A DNA stretch of 7,788 bases, from contig USSR01000317.1 of NCBI GenBank assembly GCA_900557355.1, positions 1-7,788 on the forward strand, given 5' to 3'. Both the position numbers and the translations under genes were made by a program. The DNA is from an uncultured Bacteroides sp. Its GTDB lineage: Bacteria > Bacteroidota > Bacteroidia > Bacteroidales > Bacteroidaceae. Shown piece by piece: positions 1 to 6,419 of this stretch. Position 1 is the first letter of the stretch; each line of letters starts with the position of its first letter. A model generated the notes under the pieces. That model saw only the letters and a program-made list of their open reading frames with translations. It did no database searches and was not told the DNA's origin.

Positions 1-1574
1 ATCAGGCTTTGGTTTCCAAATCTCTTTTCTCTAATCCGGTAGAAGCTCAGGTTGCTTTTGATGCAAGAGTAGACCAATCTGATTTGTTGCTGGCTGCTAT
101 TCCTTATTCTTCTATTGAAGATTCAACTGTAGCCATCACAGATGCAGACCTGAAAGCTGCTTACGACAAGAAGAAAGAACAATTCAGACAATATGTAGAA
201 ACTCGTAACATCAAGTTCATTGATGTACAGGTAACTGCAAGTCCTGAAGATAGAAATGCTATCCAAGAGGAAGTTGTGGAATATACAGAACAGCTTGCAG
301 GTACTCCGGGTGATTATTCTACTCTGGTTCGTGCGGCAGGTTCAGAAGTTCCTTATATTGATTTGTATTATACTTCTAAGGCATTGCCTACTGATGTTGT
401 TGCTCGTCTGGACTCTGTTTCCGTAGGTGGCGTATATGGTCCTTACTACAATGCAACAGATAATACAATCAATTCATTCAAGAAGTTGGCTACAGCCTCT
501 ATGCCGGACTCTATTCAGTATCGCCAGATACAGGTAGTGGCTGAAGATGCTGCTAAGACCAAAGCTTTGGCTGACAGTATCTATACTGCTATCAAGGGTG
601 GTGCTGACTTTGCAGAGATTGCTAAGAAGTATGGTCAGACAGGTGAGTCTACTTGGATTTCTTCTGCTAACTATGAAGGTGCGCAGTTGGATGGTGACAA
701 TCTGAAATATGTGAATACAATTACTACTCTTGGTAAGAATGAAATGGCTAACCTTTCTTTGGCACAGGCAAACATTATCTTACAGGTAATGGACAAGAAG
801 GCTGTTAAAGATAAATATAAAGTAGCTGTTATCAAACGTCCGGTAGAATTCAGCAAGGAAACTTATAGCAAAGCATACAATGATTTCAGTCAGTTTATCG
901 CTGCTAATCCGACTTTGGAAAAGATGGTAGCTAACGCTGAAGATGCAGGATATAAACTGTTGGATAGAAATGACCTGTATAGCTCTGAACATGGTATCGG
1001 TAGTATCAGAGGTACTAAGGAAGCTTTGAGATGGGCTTTCTCTGCAAAACCTGGTGAAGTATCCGGTTTGTATGAATGTGGTGAAAGTGATCGTATGTTG
1101 GTTGTAGGTGTGTCTGCCATTATTCCGGAAGGTTATCGTCCATTGGCTTTGGTAAAAGACCAACTGAGACTGGAATTGATCCGTGACAAGAAAGCTGAGA
1201 AGATTATGGCTGATATGAAAGCTGCTGGTGCAACTTCATTCGACCAATACAAATCTATGGCTGAAGCAGTAAGCGACTCTGTGAAGCACGTAACTTTTGC
1301 AGCTCCTGCTTATGTTCCGGCATTACGTGCCAGCGAACCGTTGGTAGGTGCCTATGCATCTATTGCTGAACTGAATAAACTGAGTGCTCCGATTAAGGGT
1401 AATGGCGGTGTATTCGTTCTTCAGCCGTATGCTAAAGAAAAGCTGAATGAGACTTTCAACCAGGAAACGGAAGAAGCTACGTTGCAGAATATGCATGCCC
1501 GTATGGCAAGCCAGTTCCTCAACGACTTGTATCTGAAGGCTGATGTGAAAGACAGTCGTTATTTGTTCTTCTAA
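1..1574 (+). CDS. Peptidylprolyl isomerase/chaperone, PpiD-SurA type, 5'-truncated
   Basis: This is the C-terminal 523 residues of a larger protein. The frame is open through the left edge (first full codon at base 3), so the TTG at base 9 is an internal Leu, not a start. It resembles the long PpiD/SurA-like proteins of Bacteroidota, about 700 residues in the family, which are envelope-anchored periplasmic chaperones that help fold exported and outer-membrane proteins. Numbering from the Leu at base 9: residues 43-75 (TDADLKAAYDKKKEQF onward) are a typical SurA_N/PpiD helical segment. Residues 171-277 form a parvulin-like module (YRQIQV, then GGADFAEIAKKYGQ, ending KYKVAVIKRP). Residues 330-375 (AFSAKPGEVSG) look like the second half of a parvulin fold. 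The usual parvulin His (RHI) is Gln here, and no GGDLG motif is visible, so chaperone activity is more likely than catalysis. The codon choice (GCT, GGT, AAG, CGT) is strongly biased, suggesting high expression. The missing N-terminus should carry a membrane anchor. Family call is firm; exact orthology is not. Confidence 0.88.
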   Translation, partial: QALVSKSLFSNPVEAQVAFDARVDQSDLLLAAIPYSSIEDSTVAITDADLKAAYDKKKEQFRQYVETRNIKFIDVQVTASPEDRNAIQEEVVEYTEQLAGTPGDYSTLVRAAGSEVPYIDLYYTSKALPTDVVARLDSVSVGGVYGPYYNATDNTINSFKKLATASMPDSIQYRQIQVVAEDAAKTKALADSIYTAIKGGADFAEIAKKYGQTGESTWISSANYEGAQLDGDNLKYVNTITTLGKNEMANLSLAQANIILQVMDKKAVKDKYKVAVIKRPVEFSKETYSKAYNDFSQFIAANPTLEKMVANAEDAGYKLLDRNDLYSSEHGIGSIRGTKEALRWAFSAKPGEVSGLYECGESDRMLVVGVSAIIPEGYRPLALVKDQLRLELIRDKKAEKIMADMKAAGATSFDQYKSMAEAVSDSVKHVTFAAPAYVPALRASEPLVGAYASIAELNKLSAPIKGNGGVFVLQPYAKEKLNETFNQETEEATLQNMHARMASQFLNDLYLKADVKDSRYLFF

Positions 1575-1598
1575 GAATTTACAGAATAATAATATAAG

Positions 1599-1636
1599 AA
1601 AAGCCGTCTGGTGTAATATCAGACGGCTTTTTCTTT
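1599..1636 (+). terminator. Rho-independent terminator after the PPIase gene
   Basis: A perfect 12-bp stem (AAAAGCCGTCTG at 1599-1610 pairing with CAGACGGCTTTT at 1620-1631) encloses a 9-base loop and runs into a T-rich tract (TTTTTCTTT up to 1636). It lies 25 bases after the stop codon and separates the PPIase gene from rlmN. Confidence 0.93.
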
Positions 1637-1665
1637 AGGGGTGTATCTCATTTTCTGTGTCTGTA

Positions 1666-1697
1666 ATTGCCTTTATGCAACTTTATTCCTACCTTTG
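1666..1697 (+). promoter_or_regulatory. Bacteroides-type primary sigma promoter for rlmN
   Basis: TACCTTTG at 1690-1697 is a perfect match to the Bacteroides -7 consensus TAnnTTTG. ATTG at 1666-1669 lies 20 bases upstream and fits the -33 TTTG/TTG element. Transcription would start around 1703-1706, giving a leader of about 25 bases. The position between a strong terminator and the rlmN start supports the call. No start site has been measured here. Confidence 0.7.
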
Positions 1698-1729
1698 CAA
1701 AGATAAATTGGATAGATTGATAGATAATT

Positions 1730-2770
1730 ATGCCGAAACAAACTCTTTTAGGACTAACACTCACTGAATTGCAAGAGGCGGTGAAGAGACTGGGAATGCC
1801 CGGATTTGCCGCTAAGCAGATAGCTTCATGGCTGTATGACAAGAAAGTGAATTCCATAGATGACATGACCAACTTGTCGCTAAAACACCGGGACCTCCTG
1901 AAAGATATCTATGAAGTGGGAGCAGATGCACCTGTGGAAGCTATGCACTCGGTGGATGGTACGGTGAAATATTTGTATCGGGCAGGGGATAAACATTTTG
2001 TTGAAGCAGTTTACATTCCGGATGAAGACCGTGCCACACTTTGTGTTTCGTCTCAGGTGGGATGCAAGATGAATTGTAAATTCTGTATGACGGGTAAGCA
2101 GGGCTTTACCGCTAACCTGACTGCCAACCAAATTATCAATCAGATCAATTCTCTCCCTGAAAGGGACAAGCTGACCAATGTGGTAATGATGGGTATGGGA
2201 GAACCTCTGGATAATCTGGATGAGGTACTGAAAGCTTTGGAAATTATGACTGCTTCCTATGGGTATGGATGGAGTCCTAAACGGATTACTCTTTCTACAG
2301 TTGGTCTGCGCAAAGGTTTTCAACGCTTTATTGAGGAATCTGAATGCCATCTGGCCGTCAGCCTACATTCTCCGGTTGTTTTGCAGCGCCGGGAATTGAT
2401 GCCTGCTGAGAAGGCTTTCTCCATTACAGAAATGGTAGACTTGTTAAAAAACTATGATTTTAGTAAACAGCGTAGACTATCCTTTGAATATATTGTTTTT
2501 AAGGGCGTGAATGATTCGTTGCTCTATGCTAAAGAATTATTGAAACTCTTGCGCGGGCTGGATTGCCGTATCAATCTTATTCGTTTTCATGCTATTCCCG
2601 GGGTAGATCTGGAGGGGGCGGATATGGAAACGATGACTAAACTCCGTGATTACCTAACTTCCCACGGTTTGTTTACTACGATACGTGCTTCCAGGGGTGA
2701 AGATATATTCGCTGCCTGTGGTATGCTTTCTACTGCCAAGCAGGAAGAGAATAAACAAGAATTAATATAA
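1730..2770 (+). CDS. rlmN: Dual-specificity RNA methyltransferase RlmN (23S rRNA A2503 / tRNA A37, C2 methylation)
   Basis: This cytoplasmic radical-SAM enzyme makes 2-methyladenosine in 23S rRNA and in some tRNAs, which supports decoding accuracy. The 346-residue product is complete. The iron-sulfur cluster motif CxxxCxxC is C112, C116 and C119 (GCKMNCKFCMTG). The two mechanistic cysteines of the family are also present: C105 (LCVSSQVGC), which corresponds to E. coli C118, and C330 (EDIFAACGML), which corresponds to E. coli C355. GMGEPL at 155-160, LSTVG at 188-192 and SLHSP at 211-215 are further family signatures. The N-terminal accessory helices (PGFAAKQIASWLY, 24-36) are intact. The closest relative that must be excluded is Cfr, the C8 methyltransferase that gives antibiotic resistance. 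The chromosomal housekeeping context favours RlmN. The ATG at 1730 follows an A/T-rich leader with no clear Shine-Dalgarno, as is common in Bacteroides. Confidence 0.97.
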   Translation: MPKQTLLGLTLTELQEAVKRLGMPGFAAKQIASWLYDKKVNSIDDMTNLSLKHRDLLKDIYEVGADAPVEAMHSVDGTVKYLYRAGDKHFVEAVYIPDEDRATLCVSSQVGCKMNCKFCMTGKQGFTANLTANQIINQINSLPERDKLTNVVMMGMGEPLDNLDEVLKALEIMTASYGYGWSPKRITLSTVGLRKGFQRFIEESECHLAVSLHSPVVLQRRELMPAEKAFSITEMVDLLKNYDFSKQRRLSFEYIVFKGVNDSLLYAKELLKLLRGLDCRINLIRFHAIPGVDLEGADMETMTKLRDYLTSHGLFTTIRASRGEDIFAACGMLSTAKQEENKQELI

Positions 2771-2775
2771 ATTAT

Positions 2776-2816
2776 TAACTTTGGCTCGGATGATATACGT
2801 ATTCTTCGTAGTTTTG
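2776..2816 (+). promoter_or_regulatory. Possible promoter(s) for the DUF4837 lipoprotein gene
   Basis: The 69-base gap after rlmN contains two matches to the Bacteroides -7 element TAnnTTTG: TAACTTTG at 2776-2783 and TAGTTTTG at 2809-2816. Neither has a TTTG at the normal distance. The TTTG inside the first lies about 25 bases before the second, which is longer than usual. No terminator separates the two genes, so read-through from rlmN is also possible. The range covers both candidates. Confidence 0.35.
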
Positions 2817-2839
2817 TAGAAACATTAACTGGTAAGTAT

Positions 2840-3901
2840 ATGAGAAAGCACCTGTTTTATCTAAGTTTAGCTCTTGTAGCAATAGCCTTTTCCGCATGTA
2901 GTGGCGGTAAGAAGGGCGTGTTTGGTGCGACTTCAAGTGGTCGTGCGTATGAAATCCTGGTAGTAGTAGATCCAGCTATGTGGGAACGTCCTGCCGGTAG
3001 GGCGCTTTATGATGTACTTGATACGGATGTGCCGGGGCTTCCCCAGTCTGAGCGTTCATTCCGCATGATGTACACTTCTCCGGCAAATTATGATGCTACA
3101 TTAAAGTTGATTCGCAATATTATCATTGCTGATGTGCAGGATATTTATACTCAGCCTAAATTTAAATATGCGAAGGATGTATATGCATCTCCGCAGACTA
3201 TCCTGACGATACAGGCTCCTGATGAAGCTTCATTCCAGACGTTTGTGACGGAAAACAAACAGACTATTATTGATTTCTTTACCCGTGCGGAGATGAATCG
3301 TCAGATTGCACAGCTGGAAAGGAAACATAATGATTATGTGTCTACGAAGGTTAAGAGTATGTTTGATTGTGATGTATGGGTACCGGCAGAGCTTTCTTCT
3401 ACTAAGCAAGGAGAGAATTTCTTCTGGGCAGGTACGAATGCAGCTACCGCTGATCAGAACTTTGTCATTTACTCTTTCCCTTATAGAGACAAGAATACTT
3501 TTACTAAGGAATATTTTGTGCAGATGCGTGACTCTGTTATGAAAGCTAACATTCCGGGAGCTAAGGAAGGTATGTATATGGCTACTGATACCTTGATGAC
3601 TGATGTACGCCCTCTCAATATTCAAGGAGAATATGCACTGGAGGCTCGTGGCTTGTGGCGTATGAAAGGTGATTTTATGGGTGGTCCGTATGTATCGCAC
3701 ATGCGTCTGGATCCGGTGAATCAACGTATCATTGTTGTAGAAGCCTTCATCTATTCACCTGATAAACTGAAACGCAATCTGATGCGTCAAATGGAAGCAT
3801 CTCTTTATACATTGAGAGTTCCGGGTGACAAGCAAACAGATGCAGAGATACCATTGGGGGTGAAGAAAGAGCAAGCCCCAACTGCTGATCAAGAAAAATA
3901 A
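2840..3901 (+). CDS. DUF4837-family lipoprotein, function unknown
   Basis: The 353-residue product begins with a lipoprotein signal peptide: MRK, a hydrophobic stretch at 5-17, and a lipobox FSAC with the lipidated cysteine at C20. The -3 residue is Phe rather than the usual Leu, a mild deviation. Residues after the cysteine are SGGKKG. They lack the acidic Bacteroides surface-export signal, so the protein probably faces the periplasm. The rest matches, as far as I can recognise, the DUF4837 family of Bacteroidota. Its landmarks are a start of AYEILVVVDPAMWE (36-49), a segment rich in aromatic residues (FFWAG, about 193-197), and GLWRMKGDFMGGPYVSH (about 271-287). The -LERKHNDYVSTKVKSMF- stretch (about 159-175) looks helical. 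No catalytic motif is evident. It lies between rlmN and pdxA, with a long palindrome after the stop codon. Function cannot be inferred beyond an envelope lipoprotein. The ATG at 2840 is chosen because it starts the signal peptide directly. Confidence 0.88.
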   Translation: MRKHLFYLSLALVAIAFSACSGGKKGVFGATSSGRAYEILVVVDPAMWERPAGRALYDVLDTDVPGLPQSERSFRMMYTSPANYDATLKLIRNIIIADVQDIYTQPKFKYAKDVYASPQTILTIQAPDEASFQTFVTENKQTIIDFFTRAEMNRQIAQLERKHNDYVSTKVKSMFDCDVWVPAELSSTKQGENFFWAGTNAATADQNFVIYSFPYRDKNTFTKEYFVQMRDSVMKANIPGAKEGMYMATDTLMTDVRPLNIQGEYALEARGLWRMKGDFMGGPYVSHMRLDPVNQRIIVVEAFIYSPDKLKRNLMRQMEASLYTLRVPGDKQTDAEIPLGVKKEQAPTADQEK

Positions 3902-3941
3902 TATTGAGAATGTATAAGGAGAATCATTATTGAAGAAATAT

Positions 3942-4021
3942 TTTTCATCCGCAGATTACACAGATAACGCAGATTGGGATTTTAACGAATCTGTGTAATC
4001 CGCGTAATCTGCGGATGAAAA
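3942..4021. repeat. Palindromic intergenic repeat made of 9-bp units
   Basis: The outer arms are perfect 18-base inverted copies: 3942-3959 (TTTTCATCCGCAGATTAC) and 4004-4021. The inner 16 bases of each arm (3960-3975 and 3988-4003) match at 12 of 16 positions, leaving a 12-base loop at 3976-3987. Each arm is itself three tandem 9-base units: CGCAGATTA, CACAGATAA, CGCAGATTG on the left (3950-3976), and AATCTGTGT, AATCCGCGT, AATCTGCGG on the right (3988-4014). From memory, elements of this CGCAGATTA type are scattered between genes in Bacteroides chromosomes and behave like REP-type elements. As RNA it would form a very stable hairpin between the lipoprotein gene and pdxA. It lacks a downstream T-tract, so it is not a classical terminator, but it may slow transcription or protect the mRNA end. 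Confidence 0.88.
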
Positions 4022-4029
4022 GTTATCAC

Positions 4030-4045
4030 TGGGACTTCTGACGCA
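4030..4045 (+). promoter_or_regulatory. Candidate sigma-54 (-24/-12) promoter for the pdxA operon
   Basis: TGGGACTTCTGACGCA has the invariant GG (4031-4032) and GC (4043-4044) at exactly the 10-base spacing required by RpoN, and matches the consensus TGGCACG-N4-TTGCW at 8 of 12 defined positions. It misses the C and G of the -24 part and both T's of the -12 part. Transcription would start near 4056, about 20 bases before the pdxA ATG. No TAnnTTTG element was found in this gap. A sigma-54 activator is encoded in the same operon, which makes the match more attractive, but GG-N10-GC alone occurs often by chance. Confidence 0.3.
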
Positions 4046-4075
4046 TCCTCATTAAAAAATGATATATATTTAAAA

Positions 4076-5173
4076 ATGGAAGATAATAAAATAAGAGTCG
4101 GCATTACACAAGGAGATATAAATGGCGTGGGTTATGAGGTTATTTTGAAGACATTCTCTGATCCTGTTATGTTGGAACTGTGTACACCTATTATTTATGG
4201 TTCGCCTAAAGTGGCTGCTTATCATCGTAAGTCACTCGATTTGCCGACAAACTTCAGTATCGTGAACTCTGCTGCAGAAGCAGTTCATAATCGTTTGAGC
4301 GTAGTGAACTGTACGGATGATGAAGTGAAAGTGGAATTTTCGAAAGCAGATCCCGAAGCCGGTAAAGCAGCACTTGGAGCACTGGAAAGAGCTATTGAAG
4401 AATACAAGGAGGGACTGGTCGATGTGATTGTTACTGCTCCTATCAATAAGCATACCATTCAGTCGGAGACTTTTGCATTTCCCGGTCATACGGAATATAT
4501 AGAAGAACGTCTGGGCGATGGTGCCAAGTCACTGATGATTCTGATGAAAGATGATTTTCGGGTGGCTTTGGTTACAGGGCATATTCCTGTCAGCCAGATT
4601 GCATCGACTATAACGAAAGAACTGATACAGGAGAAATTAGCTATCTTCAATCATTCATTAAAGCAAGATTTTGCTATCGGTGCACCGCGTATTGCTGTGC
4701 TTTCTCTGAACCCGCATGCGGGTGACGAAGGATTGTTGGGAAAAGAAGAGGAAGAGATTATTATTCCGGCATTGAAAGAAATGGCTGCAAGAGGCATATT
4801 GTGCTATGGCCCATATCCGGCTGACGGTTTTATGGGTTCAGGTAATTTCACTCATTTCGATGGAGTGCTTGCCATGTACCACGATCAGGGATTGGCTCCG
4901 TTCAAGGCACTGGCAATGGATGAAGGTGTGAACTATACTGCCGGATTGCCCGTGATACGTACTTCACCGGCTCATGGCACTGCTTATGATATTGCTGGAA
5001 AAGGATTGGCCAGTGAGGACTCTTTCCGTCAGGCTATTTATGTGGCTATCGATGTATTCCGTAATCGCCTGCGCGATAAGGAAGCACATGCCAACCCCTT
5101 GCGAAAACAATATTACGAAAAGCGTGATGACAGCGATAAGCTGAAACTCGATAGTGTGGAAGAAGATTTATAG
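4076..5173 (+). CDS. pdxA: 4-hydroxythreonine-4-phosphate dehydrogenase (PdxA)
   Basis: PdxA is a cytoplasmic enzyme of the DXP-dependent vitamin B6 pathway. It oxidises 4-phosphohydroxy-L-threonine with NAD+, and the decarboxylated product is used by PdxJ to make pyridoxine 5'-phosphate. The three metal-binding histidines of the family are visible as H169 (VTGHIPV), H214 (NPHAGDEG) and H269 (MYHDQG). The substrate-phosphate motif GHTE is at 137-140, and TSPAHGTAYDIAGKG at 297-311 is the C-terminal signature. APINK at 121-125 is also typical. The N-terminal glycine-rich motif reads TQGDINGVGYE instead of the usual GDPAGIGPE form. At 365 residues it is longer than the E. coli enzyme (about 330), mainly through a charged C-terminal tail (about 334-365). 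No Shine-Dalgarno is seen before the ATG; the leader is A/T-rich. The stop codon lies 1 base before the next ATG, so this is the first gene of a compact operon. Confidence 0.96.
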   Translation: MEDNKIRVGITQGDINGVGYEVILKTFSDPVMLELCTPIIYGSPKVAAYHRKSLDLPTNFSIVNSAAEAVHNRLSVVNCTDDEVKVEFSKADPEAGKAALGALERAIEEYKEGLVDVIVTAPINKHTIQSETFAFPGHTEYIEERLGDGAKSLMILMKDDFRVALVTGHIPVSQIASTITKELIQEKLAIFNHSLKQDFAIGAPRIAVLSLNPHAGDEGLLGKEEEEIIIPALKEMAARGILCYGPYPADGFMGSGNFTHFDGVLAMYHDQGLAPFKALAMDEGVNYTAGLPVIRTSPAHGTAYDIAGKGLASEDSFRQAIYVAIDVFRNRLRDKEAHANPLRKQYYEKRDDSDKLKLDSVEEDL

Positions 5174-5174
5174 A

Positions 5175-6419
5175 ATGACAAAAGCGGAAATACAACAAGT
5201 AAAATTACGATTCGGTATCATTGGGAACAATGAAGCATTGATGCGTGCGATAGACGTTGCCATTCAGGTAGCGCCTACCGATCTGTCTGTACTGATAACC
5301 GGAGAAAGTGGTGTGGGTAAGGAGAGCTTTCCACAGATCATTCACCAATACAGTAGGCGTAAGCACGGTCAGTACATTGCAGTGAACTGTGGTGCCATTC
5401 CCGAGGGAACCATTGACTCGGAATTATTCGGTCACGAGAAAGGAGCCTTTACTGGTGCCATCGGTGAGCGGAAAGGATACTTTGGGGAGGCGGATGGTGG
5501 AACAATCTTCCTGGATGAAGTGGGAGAATTGCCTTTGCCTACGCAGGCTCGACTGCTCCGGGTACTTGAGAGTGGCGAGTTTCTAAAAGTCGGTTCGTCT
5601 AAGGTGCAGAAAACCAATGTGCGCATTGTGGCAGCTACTAATGTTAATTTGACACAGGCCATTTCCGAAGGACGTTTCCGTGAAGATTTGTATTACCGTT
5701 TGAATACTGTACCTATTCAGGTACCCCCTCTGCGTGAGCGTGGAGAGGATGCATTCCTGTTATTCCGTAAGTTTGCCTCAGATTTTGCTGAAAAGTATCG
5801 TATGCCTGCCATCCAGTTGACGGAAGATGCTAAGCAATTATTGGTTTCTTATTCATGGCCCGGTAATGTACGGCAGTTGAAGAATATTACGGAACAGATT
5901 TCCATCATTGAAACTAACCGTGAAATCAATGCTGCCATTTTGAGTGGATACCTGCCGGCGCAGAATAGTATGCAACGCCTTCCCGCTTTGTTTGGTGTGA
6001 AGGAATCCAAGAGTTTTGAAAGTGAGCGAGAAATCCTGTATCAGGTTCTTTTCGATATGCGCCAGGATGTGACGGAATTGAAAAAGCTGGTGCATGAGAT
6101 CATGACTGAACGTGGGAAAGCTGCTGCTCCGGCTGTGCCTGCTACTTATTTCACCCAACCGCCTGCTGTGGTAACTCCGGTTTCTCAGAGTGTGCCTACC
6201 ATCATTCATCCTTCCATAAAGCCATCTCATGATATTGATGATGACATACAGGACACGGAAGAATATGTAGAAGAATCTCTCTCTCTGGATGAGGTGGAGA
6301 AAGAAATGATACGAAAGCCCCTGGAAAAGCATCATGGTAAACGCAAGAGTGCGGCAAAGGATCTGAATATCTCCGAGCGTACCTTATACAGAAAGATTAA
6401 AGAATATGGATTGGATTAA
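5175..6419 (+). CDS. Sigma-54-dependent transcriptional activator (AAA+ and Fis-type HTH, no receiver domain)
   Basis: A bacterial enhancer-binding protein that uses ATP to remodel RpoN-RNA polymerase at -24/-12 promoters. The 414 residues open almost directly into the AAA+ domain (about 12-262): Walker A GESGVGKE (43-50), the sigma-54-contacting loop GAFTGA (90-95, perfect), Walker B IFLDE (111-115), sensor I AATN (153-156), REDLYYRL with the arginine fingers (169-176), and sensor II SWPGNVRQLKN (227-237). A Pro/Ala-rich and then acidic linker (about 263-370) leads to a Fis-type HTH (about 374-414, with KSAAKDLNISERTLYRKIK). There is no N-terminal receiver, GAF or PAS domain, so activity must be controlled by level, by a partner protein or by the linker. 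The start chosen is ATG 5175, preceded by GGAAGAAG at 5158-5165. A GTG at 5154 would add seven residues inside the pdxA reading frame and looks less likely. It overlaps lptE by 14 bases. Confidence 0.95.
   Translation: MTKAEIQQVKLRFGIIGNNEALMRAIDVAIQVAPTDLSVLITGESGVGKESFPQIIHQYSRRKHGQYIAVNCGAIPEGTIDSELFGHEKGAFTGAIGERKGYFGEADGGTIFLDEVGELPLPTQARLLRVLESGEFLKVGSSKVQKTNVRIVAATNVNLTQAISEGRFREDLYYRLNTVPIQVPPLRERGEDAFLLFRKFASDFAEKYRMPAIQLTEDAKQLLVSYSWPGNVRQLKNITEQISIIETNREINAAILSGYLPAQNSMQRLPALFGVKESKSFESEREILYQVLFDMRQDVTELKKLVHEIMTERGKAAAPAVPATYFTQPPAVVTPVSQSVPTIIHPSIKPSHDIDDDIQDTEEYVEESLSLDEVEKEMIRKPLEKHHGKRKSAAKDLNISERTLYRKIKEYGLD

Noticed and set aside
780..1163. Open frame of 127 codons on the - strand inside the PPIase gene
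   Set aside because: It lies entirely antisense to a well-supported gene, has no recognisable family pattern and no ribosome binding site; other minus-strand frames at 671-856 and 890-1120 are rejected on the same grounds.
1880..2350. Open frame of 156 codons on the - strand inside rlmN
   Set aside because: It is antisense to conserved rlmN motifs and its translation looks like a compositional shadow without domain features.
1730..2770. Cfr-type antibiotic-resistance methyltransferase
   Set aside because: Length, cysteine pattern and the housekeeping neighbourhood without mobile-element signs fit RlmN; nothing suggests horizontal transfer.
3230..3724. Open frame of 164 codons on the - strand inside the DUF4837 gene
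   Set aside because: The translation is rich in His, Ile and Ser without a domain pattern, and it is antisense to a complete lipoprotein gene.
3942..4021. CRISPR array or riboswitch in the gap before pdxA
   Set aside because: The units are 9 bases without spacers and the element is a single palindrome, so not CRISPR; no known thiamine, B6 or other riboswitch core was recognised.
4049..4062. Small hairpin TCATT-AAAA-AATGA before pdxA
   Set aside because: Only five A/T-rich pairs; expected by chance in such a sequence and too weak to act as a terminator.
5154..5174. GTG start seven codons upstream for the sigma-54 activator
   Set aside because: It would lie within pdxA; ATG 5175 has a purine-rich GGAAGAAG at suitable distance and fits the 1-base operon spacing better.
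5853..6335. Open frame of 160 codons on the - strand inside the sigma-54 activator
   Set aside because: Antisense to the sensor II, linker and HTH region of the activator; no family pattern or start signal.
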